From: Luidia sarsii
Taxonomy: Eukaryota > Echinodermata > Asteroidea > Paxillosida > Luidiidae
DNA length: 64,000 nucleotides
Direction: 5' to 3'
NCBI GenBank assembly: GCA_949987565.1
Contig: OX465111.1
Span: forward strand, 19,120,788-19,184,787
Shown here one piece after another: positions 1 to 10,914 of this stretch (positions are counted from its first letter, which is position 1; the number at the start of each line of letters is the position of its first letter). The notes under the pieces are model-generated. The model had not been told where the DNA came from. It worked only from the letters and a program-made list of their open reading frames with translations, and did no database searches. A program made the position numbers and the translations under genes.

Positions 1-63
1 GTTTGCCCATCCAGTCCAGCACGGAACTTCAAATGTTGCACAACACTCAATCACTGGTCTCAC

Positions 64-1051
64 CTGAGCGATGCCGGTGACCGAGATGGGCACCCCCAGG
101 CGGGTGTAGACGTTGTCCGTGTCAATCTTCAGTGTCATCGTGTTGAGAGAGAGTTTCTGCACCTGCTGGATGATGGGCCAGACGAAAGTGCGCCCTCCCG
201 AGACGAGGAGAGGTTTGGTGTGGCAGCAGCCTGCAACACACACGGAACATAAGAGCTGCCGTAAAAATCTAAAGGATTTCGCTCGGGGGTAAGTCGTGGG
301 GTCGAAAAATCAGCCTGTATCATCCTGCTGGAATTCATGGACTCTACTAAGTACTATCCAGGCATTGCATGCAACTCTTGAATTGTAAAAAAAGAAGAAG
401 AGGAAAATGTCCGAATGAAACTGCGAGTGCGATGCACGAAGCCCTTATGGCGTGGGGTTTGGAAATAAATCTTCTAGTTCTAGATGCTCTATGGTGCATT
501 CTGAGCAGTTTTTGACCACTTATGACTTCACGCTGACTGATAAATTTTAACCTTTTTCAAGGCATACACCCAGAAAATTGAATTTTTGTTTACACAAAAT
601 GAAAAGTAAACATCATAGTTTTTAACCTGATCTCAGCATGTGTTTTAAATAATATTTATTTTAGCTAGGGGAGAAGAAATATCAATTTAATTATATTTAT
701 AGAGTATATAGAGTATAGTTAGATCCTGTTTAAAAACACCTATTTTATCTTGAGTACAATGCAGGCATATGTAAGCTCGCTAATAATTACGGTTTCCATT
801 TGTAAAAGATGGTTAATCTTGTCAACATAATGTCAAAATACGCAACGTACAGTCAATAGCGCAACTGGTAAAGGGTAGCGCAACACAGCAAACATCGTTT
901 GTGTACAGATGACTCATTCCCTGGATTTTTCCACAGTAAAACCTTCGCCAAATTTCAGCTTAAAAATGCCTTTTATTTGATAGAAGCAAGCACTCGGCTT
1001 ACCTGAGACGACCATGGCCTCGTTCGGCCCACAAACTTCGAAGAAAACCAT
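64..1051 (-). CDS. FLOT1: Flotillin-1, first two coding exons (partial gene)
   Basis: Flotillin-1 is a membrane scaffold protein of the SPFH/PHB family that oligomerises on the inner face of cholesterol-rich membrane domains and in endocytosis. Coding exon 1 is 1003-1051 (start codon 1049-1051, residues starting [17 protein letters not shown]) and exon 2 is 64-230; both are read on the minus strand with canonical GT-AG ends, and together they give exactly 72 codons in phase 0. The residues [11 protein letters not shown] and [10 protein letters not shown] are hallmark flotillin-1 segments at the start of the SPFH domain. Compared with human FLOT1 as I recall it, the start is two residues longer, and the palmitoylated Cys34 corresponds to Ile36 here (WPIIQQ), although Cys7, Cys18 and Cys19 are present. 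The remaining exons lie off the left edge. Flotillin-2 is less likely because its N-terminal motif differs. Confidence 0.93.
365..685 (-). mobile_element. Diverged copy of a 400-bp TIR element in flotillin intron 1
   Basis: This stretch is the reverse complement, with moderate divergence, of most of the element at 55304-55703. Shared blocks include the end with gcatgcaact, the segment around ccttatggcgtggggttt, the segment around gtgcattctgagcagttt, and the segment with cctgatctcagcatgtg. The second terminus is missing or unrecognisable. It probably represents an old insertion of the same non-autonomous DNA transposon. Confidence 0.7.
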
Positions 1052-1864
1052 CTCTGAGCCACCTCTTCAAGACGAAAACGCGAAAAAATACGAGCTCCGA
1101 AGTAAACAGAAAAATTTCCACGGCCAAGCCCTAGCAGCACGTAACTAGATAATGAATAAACATTATCAATAAGTCCCAGGCAGTACCATAGTCCGATATT
1201 GTCCTAAACTCCGCTCATAGTTTATTTTTGAAACTCAAAAGTACATTAAAAATTCAATAATAAAGTAATCAGTTTTATGAAAGTGAGAGATTGTATATTT
1301 TGGTTTTGATTTTATTCCATTTTATCTTCGTGTATTCAAAATAAAATACTCCCGTTCAAATTCCCTGGCTAGGGCTTCAAATTATACACAGTTTAATGGT
1401 AGCCGTTGGCTAGCGGTAGCATCCAGTTCTCATTGGGTCGTGCACTATGCGCTGCCGTAGCCAATGCATTCAGAAAAGCCGTACGAAGCGTCATGCCTGA
1501 CTATGGTAAAGGTCAAAGTTCAGGGATAAGAGAGGCGTAGACCTGGTGGATGTAGACTCAATATCAAGTCGTCGGAATGTGTTGTTTTGATGTTTTGATC
1601 ATGGAAAAAAACCCATCTTTTAAAAAACATGACTAATCGACTTGATATGATCACATTTTCCATGAAAGACTGAATAGAATATGGGAGAATGAACAAAACT
1701 GAAATTAATGACAGCCTACAAAATGTATTCTTTGTGAATAATTTATTAGAAACATAAATGAATGTTATGTAATGTTACATAAGTCGAGCAAATTGATTTA
1801 CTCTTTGATAGGCTCATTGGAACATTATGCATTGGCAAATACTCCTTCTGTCATTATCATCATG
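1052..1864. other. Flotillin 5' flank, no gene seen
   Basis: This stretch upstream of the flotillin start codon should hold its 5' UTR and promoter. I see no convincing TATA box or conserved site. The rest is AT-rich, without coding potential on either strand. Confidence 0.4.
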
Positions 1865-2045
1865 TGAGTGTGTGGTGTTGAATTGAAATGGACTGGATTG
1901 GATTGGGTTGGATTTAATTGAACTGAACCGCTGGACAGTATTTGAACTGGCTAAGTAGAATTGAATTGAATTGAATTTGACTGGATTAAATTTCACTGAA
2001 TTAAATTGAACCATGAAGCATGATTGAACTGAATTAAATTGACTT
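1865..2045. repeat. AATTG/GGATTG simple repeat
   Basis: Degenerate runs of ggatt and aattg units, changing to gaattgaatt-type sequence. Similar AT-rich AATTG microsatellite occurs at 4703-4760, 5036-5100 and 5205-5245, at the edges of Penelope-derived segments. This suggests either insertion into this satellite or its carriage by the element. Confidence 0.75.
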
Positions 2046-2546
2046 AAGGTGATATACAAAAATGTTGCAAACTGCTTACTGACTAAAATTACCAAAAAGT
2101 AAATCTAAAATTTAGTGGGCCTGACGTTTCGATCCTAGCAGGACCTTTCTCAAAGGCAGAGTGACAAGGACAAAACAGATACATGTACACGAAGGCAGGG
2201 GGGGAGAGTGAATAGGACACGGATGAGAAACAGAGGACAAAGAGTGAAGCTGGTAGGGAGAGATCAAAGGGAAGGGCAAGGGGTAGGGTAGGGATTAGTG
2301 AGAGGAGGGGGAAAGATCAAAGAGAAGGGCAAGGAGTGGGGTAGGGATTAGTGACAATAGGGGGAAAAGATCAAAGAGGGAAGTGTGAAAGACTGAACAC
2401 AAAAGAAGGATTATCAGAAAGCTGCATGGTGTTAGTCATTACCCTCCTGGATGTTGAGACCATGTGGTTGAATAGTCCGAAGACGCTTCATCCACATTTT
2501 CTCACGGCTAAGACGGACAGCATTACTACGGTGACCAAGTGATTCT

Positions 2547-4379
2547 ATGCCCAGTACACTCATGTCTGATAAAGGGTCAGCCGTAGTTATCATGGATCGC
2601 CAAAAATATATTGATGAAGCCAATCGCCAACTCAACAATCCCCAGCACTATAAATGTCTGGACTCTAACCCCACTGGCAAATTTTCAGAGCAAATTCAGG
2701 AAGTTTTGGATGACATGCGATCACGTGATCATTTGAGTAAAAAAGCTCACAGATTTCTATCACCTATCAATTGTAGAACTGCCAGATTCTACCTTCTCCC
2801 GAAAATTCACAAGGCCAACAACCCAGGTAGACCCATCATCTCTGGCAATGGTTCACCTACGGAACACATATCTCTTTTCATTGACTCTTTTCTTAAACCC
2901 CTGGTTCCCCAAATCCCCTCATACGTCCATGACACTCCCGACTTTCTGCGAAAGTTGGAAAGTGTCAAGGATCAAATCCCTGCCACTGCCATAATTGGTA
3001 CTATTGACGTCTCCTCTCTATACACTAACATCCCCCAGGAAGAAGGCATTCAAGCTTGCTCCTCGGCCCTGGCCAAGGGAAAACAGTCTTCTCCACCCAT
3101 CTCCGACATAACCACCCTCATGAGGTTAGTGCTGGCCAAGAATAATTTCTCCTTTCTTGGCAAGCACTATCTTCAAGTGCATGGCACTGCCATGGGCACG
3201 CGCATGGCTCCTTCCTTTGCATGCCTCTTCATGGGTGACCTTGAGGAACGCATGCTCAGTGAGGCTCCATGCCGTCCCTGGATTTGGTGGAGATACATAG
3301 ATGACGTGTTCTTCATTTGGACTAGGGACGGTAGCAGCTTGAATGCGTTCTTTGACCACATCAATTCCTTCCATAGGACCATCAAATTCACTTGGGAGCA
3401 GTCTCTTCAACAGACCCACTTTCTGGACGTCACCGTCCGGAAAGACCTCAATACACTAACTACTGACTTGTATTCTAAGCCCACCGACACTCATCAATAT
3501 CTCCATTCCTCCAGTTGTCACCCTAGACACTGTAAGACTGGTATAGCTTACAGCCAGGCCCTCAGATTGAGGCGTATATGTTCCAATGAGTCCGACTTTC
3601 GCCGCCATACACGTGTATTGGCCAGTAACTTAGTTGCTAGAGGCTATAGTTCTCGCCAAGTGAAGAACTCCATTGCTAAAGTCTATTCCATTCCCAGAAG
3701 TTCGGCACTAAAACAAAAGCCTCCAGGTCCCAAGGACAAGCCCAAAGTTCCCTTAGTTACTTCCTACCACCCTTCTCTTCCTCCTCTCAGGAAGATAACT
3801 AAGGAAAACCACCATATTCTCCACACTTCAGATCGTCTGGCTGAAGCCATTCCTAATTCGCCTGTTTTGGCTTTCAGGCGCCCCCGTAACCTGCGTGACT
3901 TAATTGTCCGAGCAGAGGTTCCCCCTTTGGACTCTTCACCTCCAACCAAATTTGGTACATTTAAGTGTACCTCGAAATGCATTGTTTGCAAGACACATGT
4001 CAAGGAAATAGACTCTTTCAATGGACATTCTTCTGGAACTACCCACACGACCTATGGCTCTATCACGTGCACTACCTCAAACATCATATACCTCATCTCT
4101 TGTAGAGTTTGTAATATTCAGTATGTTGGCGAGACAAAAAACACCCTCAAAAAACGAATCTATGGCCATAGGTCTACCATCAAAACCGGTAAAATGGACA
4201 CCCCTGTTGGGTATCACTTCAATCTCCCCGATCATTCGATATCAGACATGAGTGTACTGGGCATAGAATCACTTGGTCACCGTAGTAATGCTGTCCGTCT
4301 TAGCCGTGAGAAAATGTGGATGAAGCGTCTTCGGACTATTCAACCACATGGTCTCAACATCCAGGAGGGTAATGACTAA
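2547..4379 (+). CDS. Penelope-like reverse transcriptase / GIY-YIG endonuclease, N-truncated
   Basis: A 610-codon frame without internal stops. The reverse transcriptase palm carries GTAMGTRMAPSFACLFMG and the catalytic box YIDDVFFIW (about residues 250-258). A cysteine cluster (CTSKCIVCKTH, near residue 473) precedes a GIY-YIG endonuclease with IIYLISC and QYVGET (about 511-530) followed by LKKRIYGHR. This order (RT, Cys-rich linker, C-terminal GIY-YIG) is that of endonuclease-bearing Penelope-like elements of the Neptune/Poseidon kind. The first eight codons lie in the inverted arm and are antisense of the protein's own C-terminus, so the first ATG is accidental; genuine homology starts at DKGSAVVIMDR. 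Full-length relatives have an additional N-terminal region. Whether this copy could make active protein is unknown. Confidence 0.93.
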   Translation: MPSTLMSDKGSAVVIMDRQKYIDEANRQLNNPQHYKCLDSNPTGKFSEQIQEVLDDMRSRDHLSKKAHRFLSPINCRTARFYLLPKIHKANNPGRPIISGNGSPTEHISLFIDSFLKPLVPQIPSYVHDTPDFLRKLESVKDQIPATAIIGTIDVSSLYTNIPQEEGIQACSSALAKGKQSSPPISDITTLMRLVLAKNNFSFLGKHYLQVHGTAMGTRMAPSFACLFMGDLEERMLSEAPCRPWIWWRYIDDVFFIWTRDGSSLNAFFDHINSFHRTIKFTWEQSLQQTHFLDVTVRKDLNTLTTDLYSKPTDTHQYLHSSSCHPRHCKTGIAYSQALRLRRICSNESDFRRHTRVLASNLVARGYSSRQVKNSIAKVYSIPRSSALKQKPPGPKDKPKVPLVTSYHPSLPPLRKITKENHHILHTSDRLAEAIPNSPVLAFRRPRNLRDLIVRAEVPPLDSSPPTKFGTFKCTSKCIVCKTHVKEIDSFNGHSSGTTHTTYGSITCTTSNIIYLISCRVCNIQYVGETKNTLKKRIYGHRSTIKTGKMDTPVGYHFNLPDHSISDMSVLGIESLGHRSNAVRLSREKMWMKRLRTIQPHGLNIQEGND

Positions 4380-4703
4380 CACCATGCAGCTTTCTGATAA
4401 TCCTTCTTTTGTGTTCAGTCTTTCACACTTCTCTCTTTGATCTTTTCCCCCTATTGTCACTAATCCCTACCCCACTCCTTGCCCTTCTCTTTGATCTTTC
4501 CCCCTCCTCTCACTAATCCCTACCCTACCCCTTGCCCTTCCCTTTGATCTCTCCCTACCAGCTTCACTCTTTGTCCTCTGTTTCTCATCCGTGTCCTATT
4601 CACTCTCCCCCCCTGCCTTCGTGTACATGTATCTGTTTTGTCCTTGTCACTCTGCCTTTGAGAAAGGTCCTGCTAGGATCGAAACGTCAGGCCCACTAAA
4701 TTT
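4380..4703 (+). other. 3' UTR of the Penelope-like element, ending in hairpin motif
   Basis: Pyrimidine-rich tail with repeated cactaatccctaccc and ctttgatc blocks. It ends at 4651-4700 in the motif cctttgagaaagg, tcctgctagga, tcgaaacgtcaggccc. The same tail occurs inverted at 2100-2430, as a second tandem copy at 4762-4985, as a remnant at 37530-37735 (minus) and at 63400-63690 (plus). Confidence 0.85.
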
Positions 4704-4761
4704 TGAATTAAATTGAATTAAATTGATTTGAAATGAATAAAATTCAAATTAATTTAATTCA

Positions 4762-5037
4762 ATTGATCTTTCCCCCTCTTCTCACTAATCTCTACCCTAC
4801 TCCTTGCCCTTCCCTTTGATCTCACCCTACCAGCTTTACTCTTTGTCCTTTGTTTCTCATCCGTGTCCTATTCACTCTCTTCCCCCTTCCTTCGTGTACA
4901 TGTATCTGTGTTTTCCTTGTCACTCTGCCTTTGAGAAAGATCCTGCTAGGATCGAAACGTCGGGCCCACTCAATTTTAAGATTAGCATTTTGGTAATTTT
5001 AGTCAGTAAGCAGTTTGCAACATTTGTGTATATCACT
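4762..5037 (+). mobile_element. Second, partial-tandem copy of the Penelope 3' tail
   Basis: Repeats the 3' untranslated tail and hairpin motif (4927-4985) and continues into the terminal segment ending with cagtttgcaacatttgtgt. It is separated from the first tail by AATTG-type microsatellite. Partial tandem arrangement is a known property of Penelope-like insertions. Confidence 0.8.
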
Positions 5038-5255
5038 TTTGAATTAAATTGAATTAAATTGAATTGAAATGAATAAAAATTCAAATTAATTTCATTCAAT
5101 TGAAAAGTATTGAAATGAATACCCGTATCAAACTTTTGAGATTCATGTATTGCAGGTCATTTTAGTCAGTGAGCAGTTTGCAACAGTTTTTGTATTTACA
5201 TGTACTTCATGGATTGAACTGAATTTAATTGAACTGAATTGAAGACAATAACATA

Positions 5256-5421
5256 TTATCTTAAAATTTAGTGGGCCTGACGTTTTGATCCTAGCAGGAC
5301 CTTTCTTTGCCTTTGAGAAAGGTCCTGCTAGGATCGAAACGTCAGGCCCACTAAATGTTAAGATTTACATTTTGGTAATTTTAGTCAGTAAGCAGTTTGC
5401 AACATTTTTGTATATCACCTT
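5256..5421. mobile_element. Small non-autonomous Penelope-derived element (inverted hairpin pair plus tail)
   Basis: Contains the hairpin motif in minus orientation (about 5262-5311) followed at once by the plus orientation (about 5312-5355) and the terminal segment with agtcagtaagcagtttgc. It is flanked by the direct repeat aataacata at 5247-5255 and 5422-5430, read as a target-site duplication. Confidence 0.75.
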
Positions 5422-5430
5422 AATAACATA

Positions 5431-8400
5431 CATGTATTATGTTAGACTACCCAGTAGCTATTAAAATGGAAAAAAGAAAAATGCATTTAAAAAGAAAAGT
5501 GCATTTCAATGCATTTGTTGGTCTTTTTTATGGGAAAAACAACTTCAAAGAAAACAGATCGCAAACTTGACATGATTTTTCGACATGCAGTTTATTATCA
5601 TATTTGATTAATCAATTGAGTTGAACATTTCCAACAAAGAAAATATTATAAATTTCAGCCACAATTATTATTTGTTTATCACTATAATCAATTTTGAGTT
5701 ATACACATGATGAAGAATGGGGAAACTGGACTGACCCTATGATAACAACAGTAGTTGTAGTGTTAATATACAGAAAGTTGATAATTACAACAATTAAGAA
5801 ATTTGTACACACCATCTGATTAATTGTCCCGGGCACTAACGACCATCTAGTCTGATGCTGCTTCTACAAAGTACATGGAATCAGCTAGCGACCATATTAT
5901 GACAATGCTACAATACGATATCTGAGCACTGACGCAAAGTGATTAGAAAAAACAAACCCCAAACCCCAACAATGTTCTCGTCTACAAAATTTCTAGTACA
6001 ACGGAAAAGTGTTACAGGAGACGATTCAGGTTGTTTGCCGATTAAGGTTGTGTTTGAGTGCACGGTTGACACTGGCAAATGCGGAGCTCTTGAATATGCT
6101 AAATTATTGTTGAATTTAGTCGGATAGAATATTTGTGTGTTCATTATCATAGCGAATATGTATGTTGGAGCCAACAGTTGTGCTAAAACCCTGTATAGGT
6201 ACTGGTATTTTTATTTTTAAAAATTTATTTGGTGTTTTTTTTTGTTTGTTTTTTTGGGGGGGAGAGTAGCAAGCCAGTCGTTTCATGGTTGATAAGCCTT
6301 CGTTTGGTATCACAGATTCTCCTTTCTGCCTTTGAGAAAGATCCTGTTAGGATCGAAACATCAGGCATTCTAAATTTTGATACAGAAACCTCCAATAGGT
6401 AAGAAATAACTAGCTGATTTATGGATGGGCTCATCTGCATAAGAGACAATGATTATGAATTCCTTTTTTTTTTTTTCTTCTTCTTCTTCTTCTACTTCTT
6501 CCTCTTCTTCCTTCAAGTAATAACTCGACCAACTTGTTTCACGCTAACACATCTATCCAGTATAACACCACTTAAATGCATTTGAGCGCGGCATAACAGT
6601 CTCTTAGCTACTGGTCAGGAGCAGAACTTTGTTTGGGAAATACCACGAAGATGTAGAATCGCCACAAAGCGGTGGACAATCTTTCCTTCTTGACACAATC
6701 TTTCTCTCGAAGAGCAGTCGGCAATGGCTCAACCACACAAGTAGCGAGTACTCACTGGCAGGGAGAAGTCATGGAGTGCTGTCAGTGCAACTGGGGGAGA
6801 GGTATCCAAACATTTTGATCGTGTCTCAATCATTTCAGCATGAAGTCCAACACAATTTCCGGAAAAATCGTCCATTCATCACCATTCAAAAAGAGATTCA
6901 CTTTCTTTTTGGGGGATGAATTTTTGGAGGGGATGTTAAACTTTTGATTGATTTTTATCACTGAATACCAGCGGTTTGCCACACTTACGGAACAAACCAC
7001 ACATAAGGAACTTTCAGACACCGTCCAAACCAATCTCGGAAGAATGCTCATCTGAACTACCCCCTGAAGCACTGGACAATCTTCACAACTCCTCTTGACA
7101 AATAAGATTCAGACAACAAAGTACTCTCCGACCAATGATAAATAAAAGAGTCTACTGCGGATTTTTCTTGCTTTTTTTTTCCCCCCGGAGAAATAGACAG
7201 CTACAGAACACAGTAGCAGCCATACAACCACGCCGTCACTTGAAACAGGAACCGTTATCTGTAAAATAGCTGTCTAATAGCTAATTACTTGTTAATCTCA
7301 CAGTGGAATATTATACATGTATCACTAAAGATGGATGCCACATGCACCACTGTTATGCTACACCTTTGGAATATTATCCACGTACAAAATAACATTATAT
7401 CAATGATAGAATTAACAATCTCGATACAAAGATACTAATCCTAAAACTGGAATAAAGTTGAAAAAAGTACGACCGTCACCGATTCGGACCGAGAAAAACC
7501 ATCGCGGTCCCACGCTCTAACCAAATTCCCTATATTTAAAAACAAAATTGGAATGTCAATGTTGGAAATGTTTAATTGTTCTCGTCTAAGAGAAGCATGC
7601 TTTTTTTTTCCTCTTTAAAATTTCACAGATTCACTTTGTTTATTTTTTTTTTCAAGTACAGAGAACACAAACGGCAGAGCGCGACGGACACTATATCTTG
7701 AACCGTTTCGTCTTTCACACTTCACACACTACACATTGTATTTCCACTACTGTACTTAAATTTGGCAAAAGAAGGCAGCCGTGGTGCGATTGCACACGGG
7801 TCTGGCAATCCTTTGATCTAAGAGAAAAAAATCAAGGATCAAAGAAAAAAGAAGAAGAAATTAACGCTTATACTGTATTGCACTTTAATTGTCAAATCAA
7901 AATTAGCGCTACGGATCTGAAAACTGCAATTGAAAATAAATCAACTTAAACCCATAAAGTTACTTAAGACTTTTTTTTAAACACAATGAAGGGGCTATGA
8001 AATCGTGCATGAACATGATTACTGCCCATACAAAGTTTAACAGTTACAATTTGTCAGCGTCCTACATTGATGATGCATCATCCTCCGCTGATATCTATTC
8101 CGGTATGTACATAGAACCTAATCATGTCACATTTTTAACTTCTTTTTTCTGTTTTCTAGACTCACTTCATTGCCAAAAAAAACCCTTTAGGTCCTTAAAC
8201 CTTTCTGACGGACAAGCCCCTGTCCGCCACACTGTGTCTAGTAAGCCACAGTATTCACACCACAGAGGCGGGTGAAAACTCAATTTTTTTTCTTCCAAAA
8301 CTTTTAATCGTTATTTAGCTGGTCCCCTTCTCGACACTATAATGACAGTTCTACCTACTGGGAAGTCATTGGGAATTGTGAGGGTGATTGGGGGAGGGAG

Positions 8401-10300
8401 CGGAGTTAAATTTCCGAAGAAACTTTTTTTCCAGTTTTCTCTTTTCGTCCAAAGTTGGACAAAACCTTACCGAGACCTTTTCCTTTATCAAACAAAAAAG
8501 AGGTCACTCTAATAGACATGGCCGTCTTATATTTCGAGTCCTACTTAAGTTCTTTTTCTTTTGTTTTTTGGCTTCCTAACTTTCAGCCACAGACCAATGA
8601 CTTCACTACTTTGAGATTAAAAGAGAAGCTATTTTAACTAATCCTTAATAAGTTGGTCACCTCATCTCCTAAATGTTCTCTTCAATGGGCAACTTTCATT
8701 ATGTAGGGAAGCATTTATAAGAGAACTATTATTTTTCTGGAAATTTAGATTTGTTTCTCTCTTTATTAGAAAACTATATTCGAAAAGTCTCTTTTAAAGA
8801 TTAATTTTTTTAATATTTGAAATTTAGTTCAGTCATTTTTTTTCATAAGGGAACCTTTTTTGGAAAATCATTATTTTTTTAAATTATGCAAATCAATTTT
8901 GGATATCTTAATATGAGAATCAATTTTGGACCTTTTTTTTCTCTTCATATGCAAAATATGGTTGAATTATCAAAACAGAAAAAAAAAAAAATCACTCAAA
9001 GATTTTGTTTTATATTGAAAGTCCGAAGCACTCAAAGAGAGAATTCTGTCTCGTTTATGAGCTTAAACTTTTCTCGGCCAATCTTCAAAACAAAGAGTCC
9101 TCTGACAATTTGCCTTCCGGGACAAACTTCTCCTCCCCCCTCCACCCAAAAAAACAAAGTGAATAATCACGGCCCACAATACGCCTCATTCCCAATCAAA
9201 CCACAACATCACAACAATTGTGAAGAATTTCATCAAATCAATTTCTAAATGCTTGGCGATAACAGTGGTTTTCTGATAGCCAAAGTCAACCAGACATCTC
9301 CAGAAATGTCCATTATGTAAATATCTAGTCCCTTTTACATTTCACCTTTAACAATATGATCGAAAACTCATCTCTTATATGATACTATTTATGAGCCAAT
9401 AAGAGATATCACAAGATATTTTGGTACTTTTTTTATTTATGAACTAACTAAACAATACTGCTATTTATAGGGGAGAAAATTATCCCAAAAATGGTTACTG
9501 ACTTTATGTATGATTAGTAGTTGAACACCGATGGAATGACTTTTTGGAGCCTAAACAGAAACACTACAGAGAAATTGTAGAATCTTTTACGCTGATTCAA
9601 AACCCCTGGGAAAAGAGAAGGTTTTGGGTAACTACTTTCACGGTCTTCGCTACGAGACCGAGGGGGAAAGGAAGCAGTCGACACTGCGGGTCTGACTAGC
9701 TACAACCTCGACAAACCCGAAAGGCTGGGATGCTATACAACCAGCGTAGGTAAACCGGGACTGCTACGGACAAGGACACGGACACTAACGACAAAATAAA
9801 TAGCGGACCGAGAAAAAAGACTAATTTGGAGACAAATAATGAATAAAATCTTTCGTTCTTTCCTCACAATTCTGTACAATTTTCATACAATTTTTTGTTT
9901 TCTTTTCATTCCTTCCTTTCAATCTATTGCATATTGCTTTGTAGTTGAATAAAGACGAACAATTTAGGCGGAGACAGTCCGGAGGACGGACTACTCTCTC
10001 TCCAGGAGAATACCACTACAATCGACACAACTAAGATACTGACTGAGATCGGACACCGATAGAGGGAGCCCTTCAACTCGCAAGCGAGACGTTTTTTTTT
10101 GCGGTTGCTTTTTTCGTTTTGAAGTGTGACAAAAGCTGCGTCTATGTTTTGAGAAAAATACCCCAATAACAGTTTGTTGACATTGGAGTACAAATCAGTT
10201 CGACGAATAATGAGACAATTTTTGCGAACGAGACGATTTTGGTGACTAGCGCGAGTGACAATAGCTCCCTCTACAGGCCACATGCTGTCCAACGCTACTG
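5431..10300. other. Intergenic region between Penelope element and Munc18 3' end
   Basis: Mostly AT-rich sequence with homopolymer and short TTC runs (6225-6260, 6460-6510, 7165-7190, 7600-7650). Reading frames up to 120 codons (for example 8886-9248) lack recognisable domains and lie in low-complexity DNA. Part of the right side may be 3' UTR of the minus-strand Munc18 gene. Apart from the hairpin-motif fragment at 6328-6380, I see nothing identifiable. Confidence 0.5.
6328..6380 (+). mobile_element. Isolated hairpin-motif fragment (family A)
   Basis: Carries gcctttgagaaagatcctg followed by ttaggatcgaaacatcagg, close to the Penelope terminal motif, with no tail segment attached. No target-site duplication is evident. 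Confidence 0.65.
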
Positions 10301-10315
10301 AGGATTTTTTATAAT

Positions 10316-10321
10316 TTTATT
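10316..10321 (-). terminator. Possible poly(A) signal of the Munc18 gene
   Basis: AATAAA on the minus strand about 300 bases past the stop codon (10622-10624). It lies in AT-rich sequence where the hexamer could occur by chance. Confidence 0.3.
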
Positions 10322-10621
10322 AATTTTTTTAATCAATTTTTTTGTTGTTTACTCGTTCAACAGCATGTGCTTGTCTGAATCGTTGGCATTGTTGTTTGAG
10401 GCGGAGAAGTGCTGGTTCAATCGACCGGGACGACGCGGAAACCGACCTTTCTTGCTGGCCGATGACGACAGGGAGGAGGAGGAGGAGGACGGGGGCACGG
10501 ATTGGTGGCGGCCGGGAGGCGGACCGGCTTGGCCGCCATCGTCCTCGCGGTCCTGGCCCTGGTCCAGGTGGTGGTGGTGGTGGTGGGGGTCGTCGGACGT
10601 CCCGGGATTGCCAGCCAGCGT

Positions 10622-10875
10622 TCAGCTGTTGCTGAGGTCTCGCAAGTCGGTCAGGAACCCTTCCGGAGTCAAGATGTGCGAGGATCCTGGGGAGAGAGAA
10701 AGTGAGAGAGGGAGGGGGAGAGGGAGAGAGGAAGAGGAGATAGATCGAGAAAGAGAGAGAGGAGATAGATTGAGAAAGAGAGATAGAGAGAGAGGGGGAG
10801 ATAGAGAGAAATAGAGAGAGAGGGAGGGAGAGAAGAAGAGAGAGGGGGAGAGAGAGATGAAGAGAGAGAGATGGG

Positions 10876-10914
<39 letters not shown>

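Larger units (their letters stand above)
2046..4703 (+). mobile_element. Penelope-like retroelement with inverted 3'-end arm
   Basis: The element has mirror symmetry. The left arm (about 2114-2570) is the reverse complement of the right arm (about 4241-4703). It contains the hairpin end motif, the 3' untranslated region and the codons for the last ~44 residues of the reverse transcriptase, all in antisense. Sense coding sequence begins right at the arm boundary (2571), so the authentic 5' end and the N-terminal part of the protein are missing. Outside the left arm (2046-2113) is the terminal segment gatatacaaaaatgttgc, also in inverted orientation. Complex partial-tandem and inverted structures are typical of Penelope-like elements. 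The intact reading frame suggests a fairly recent insertion. Confidence 0.88.
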
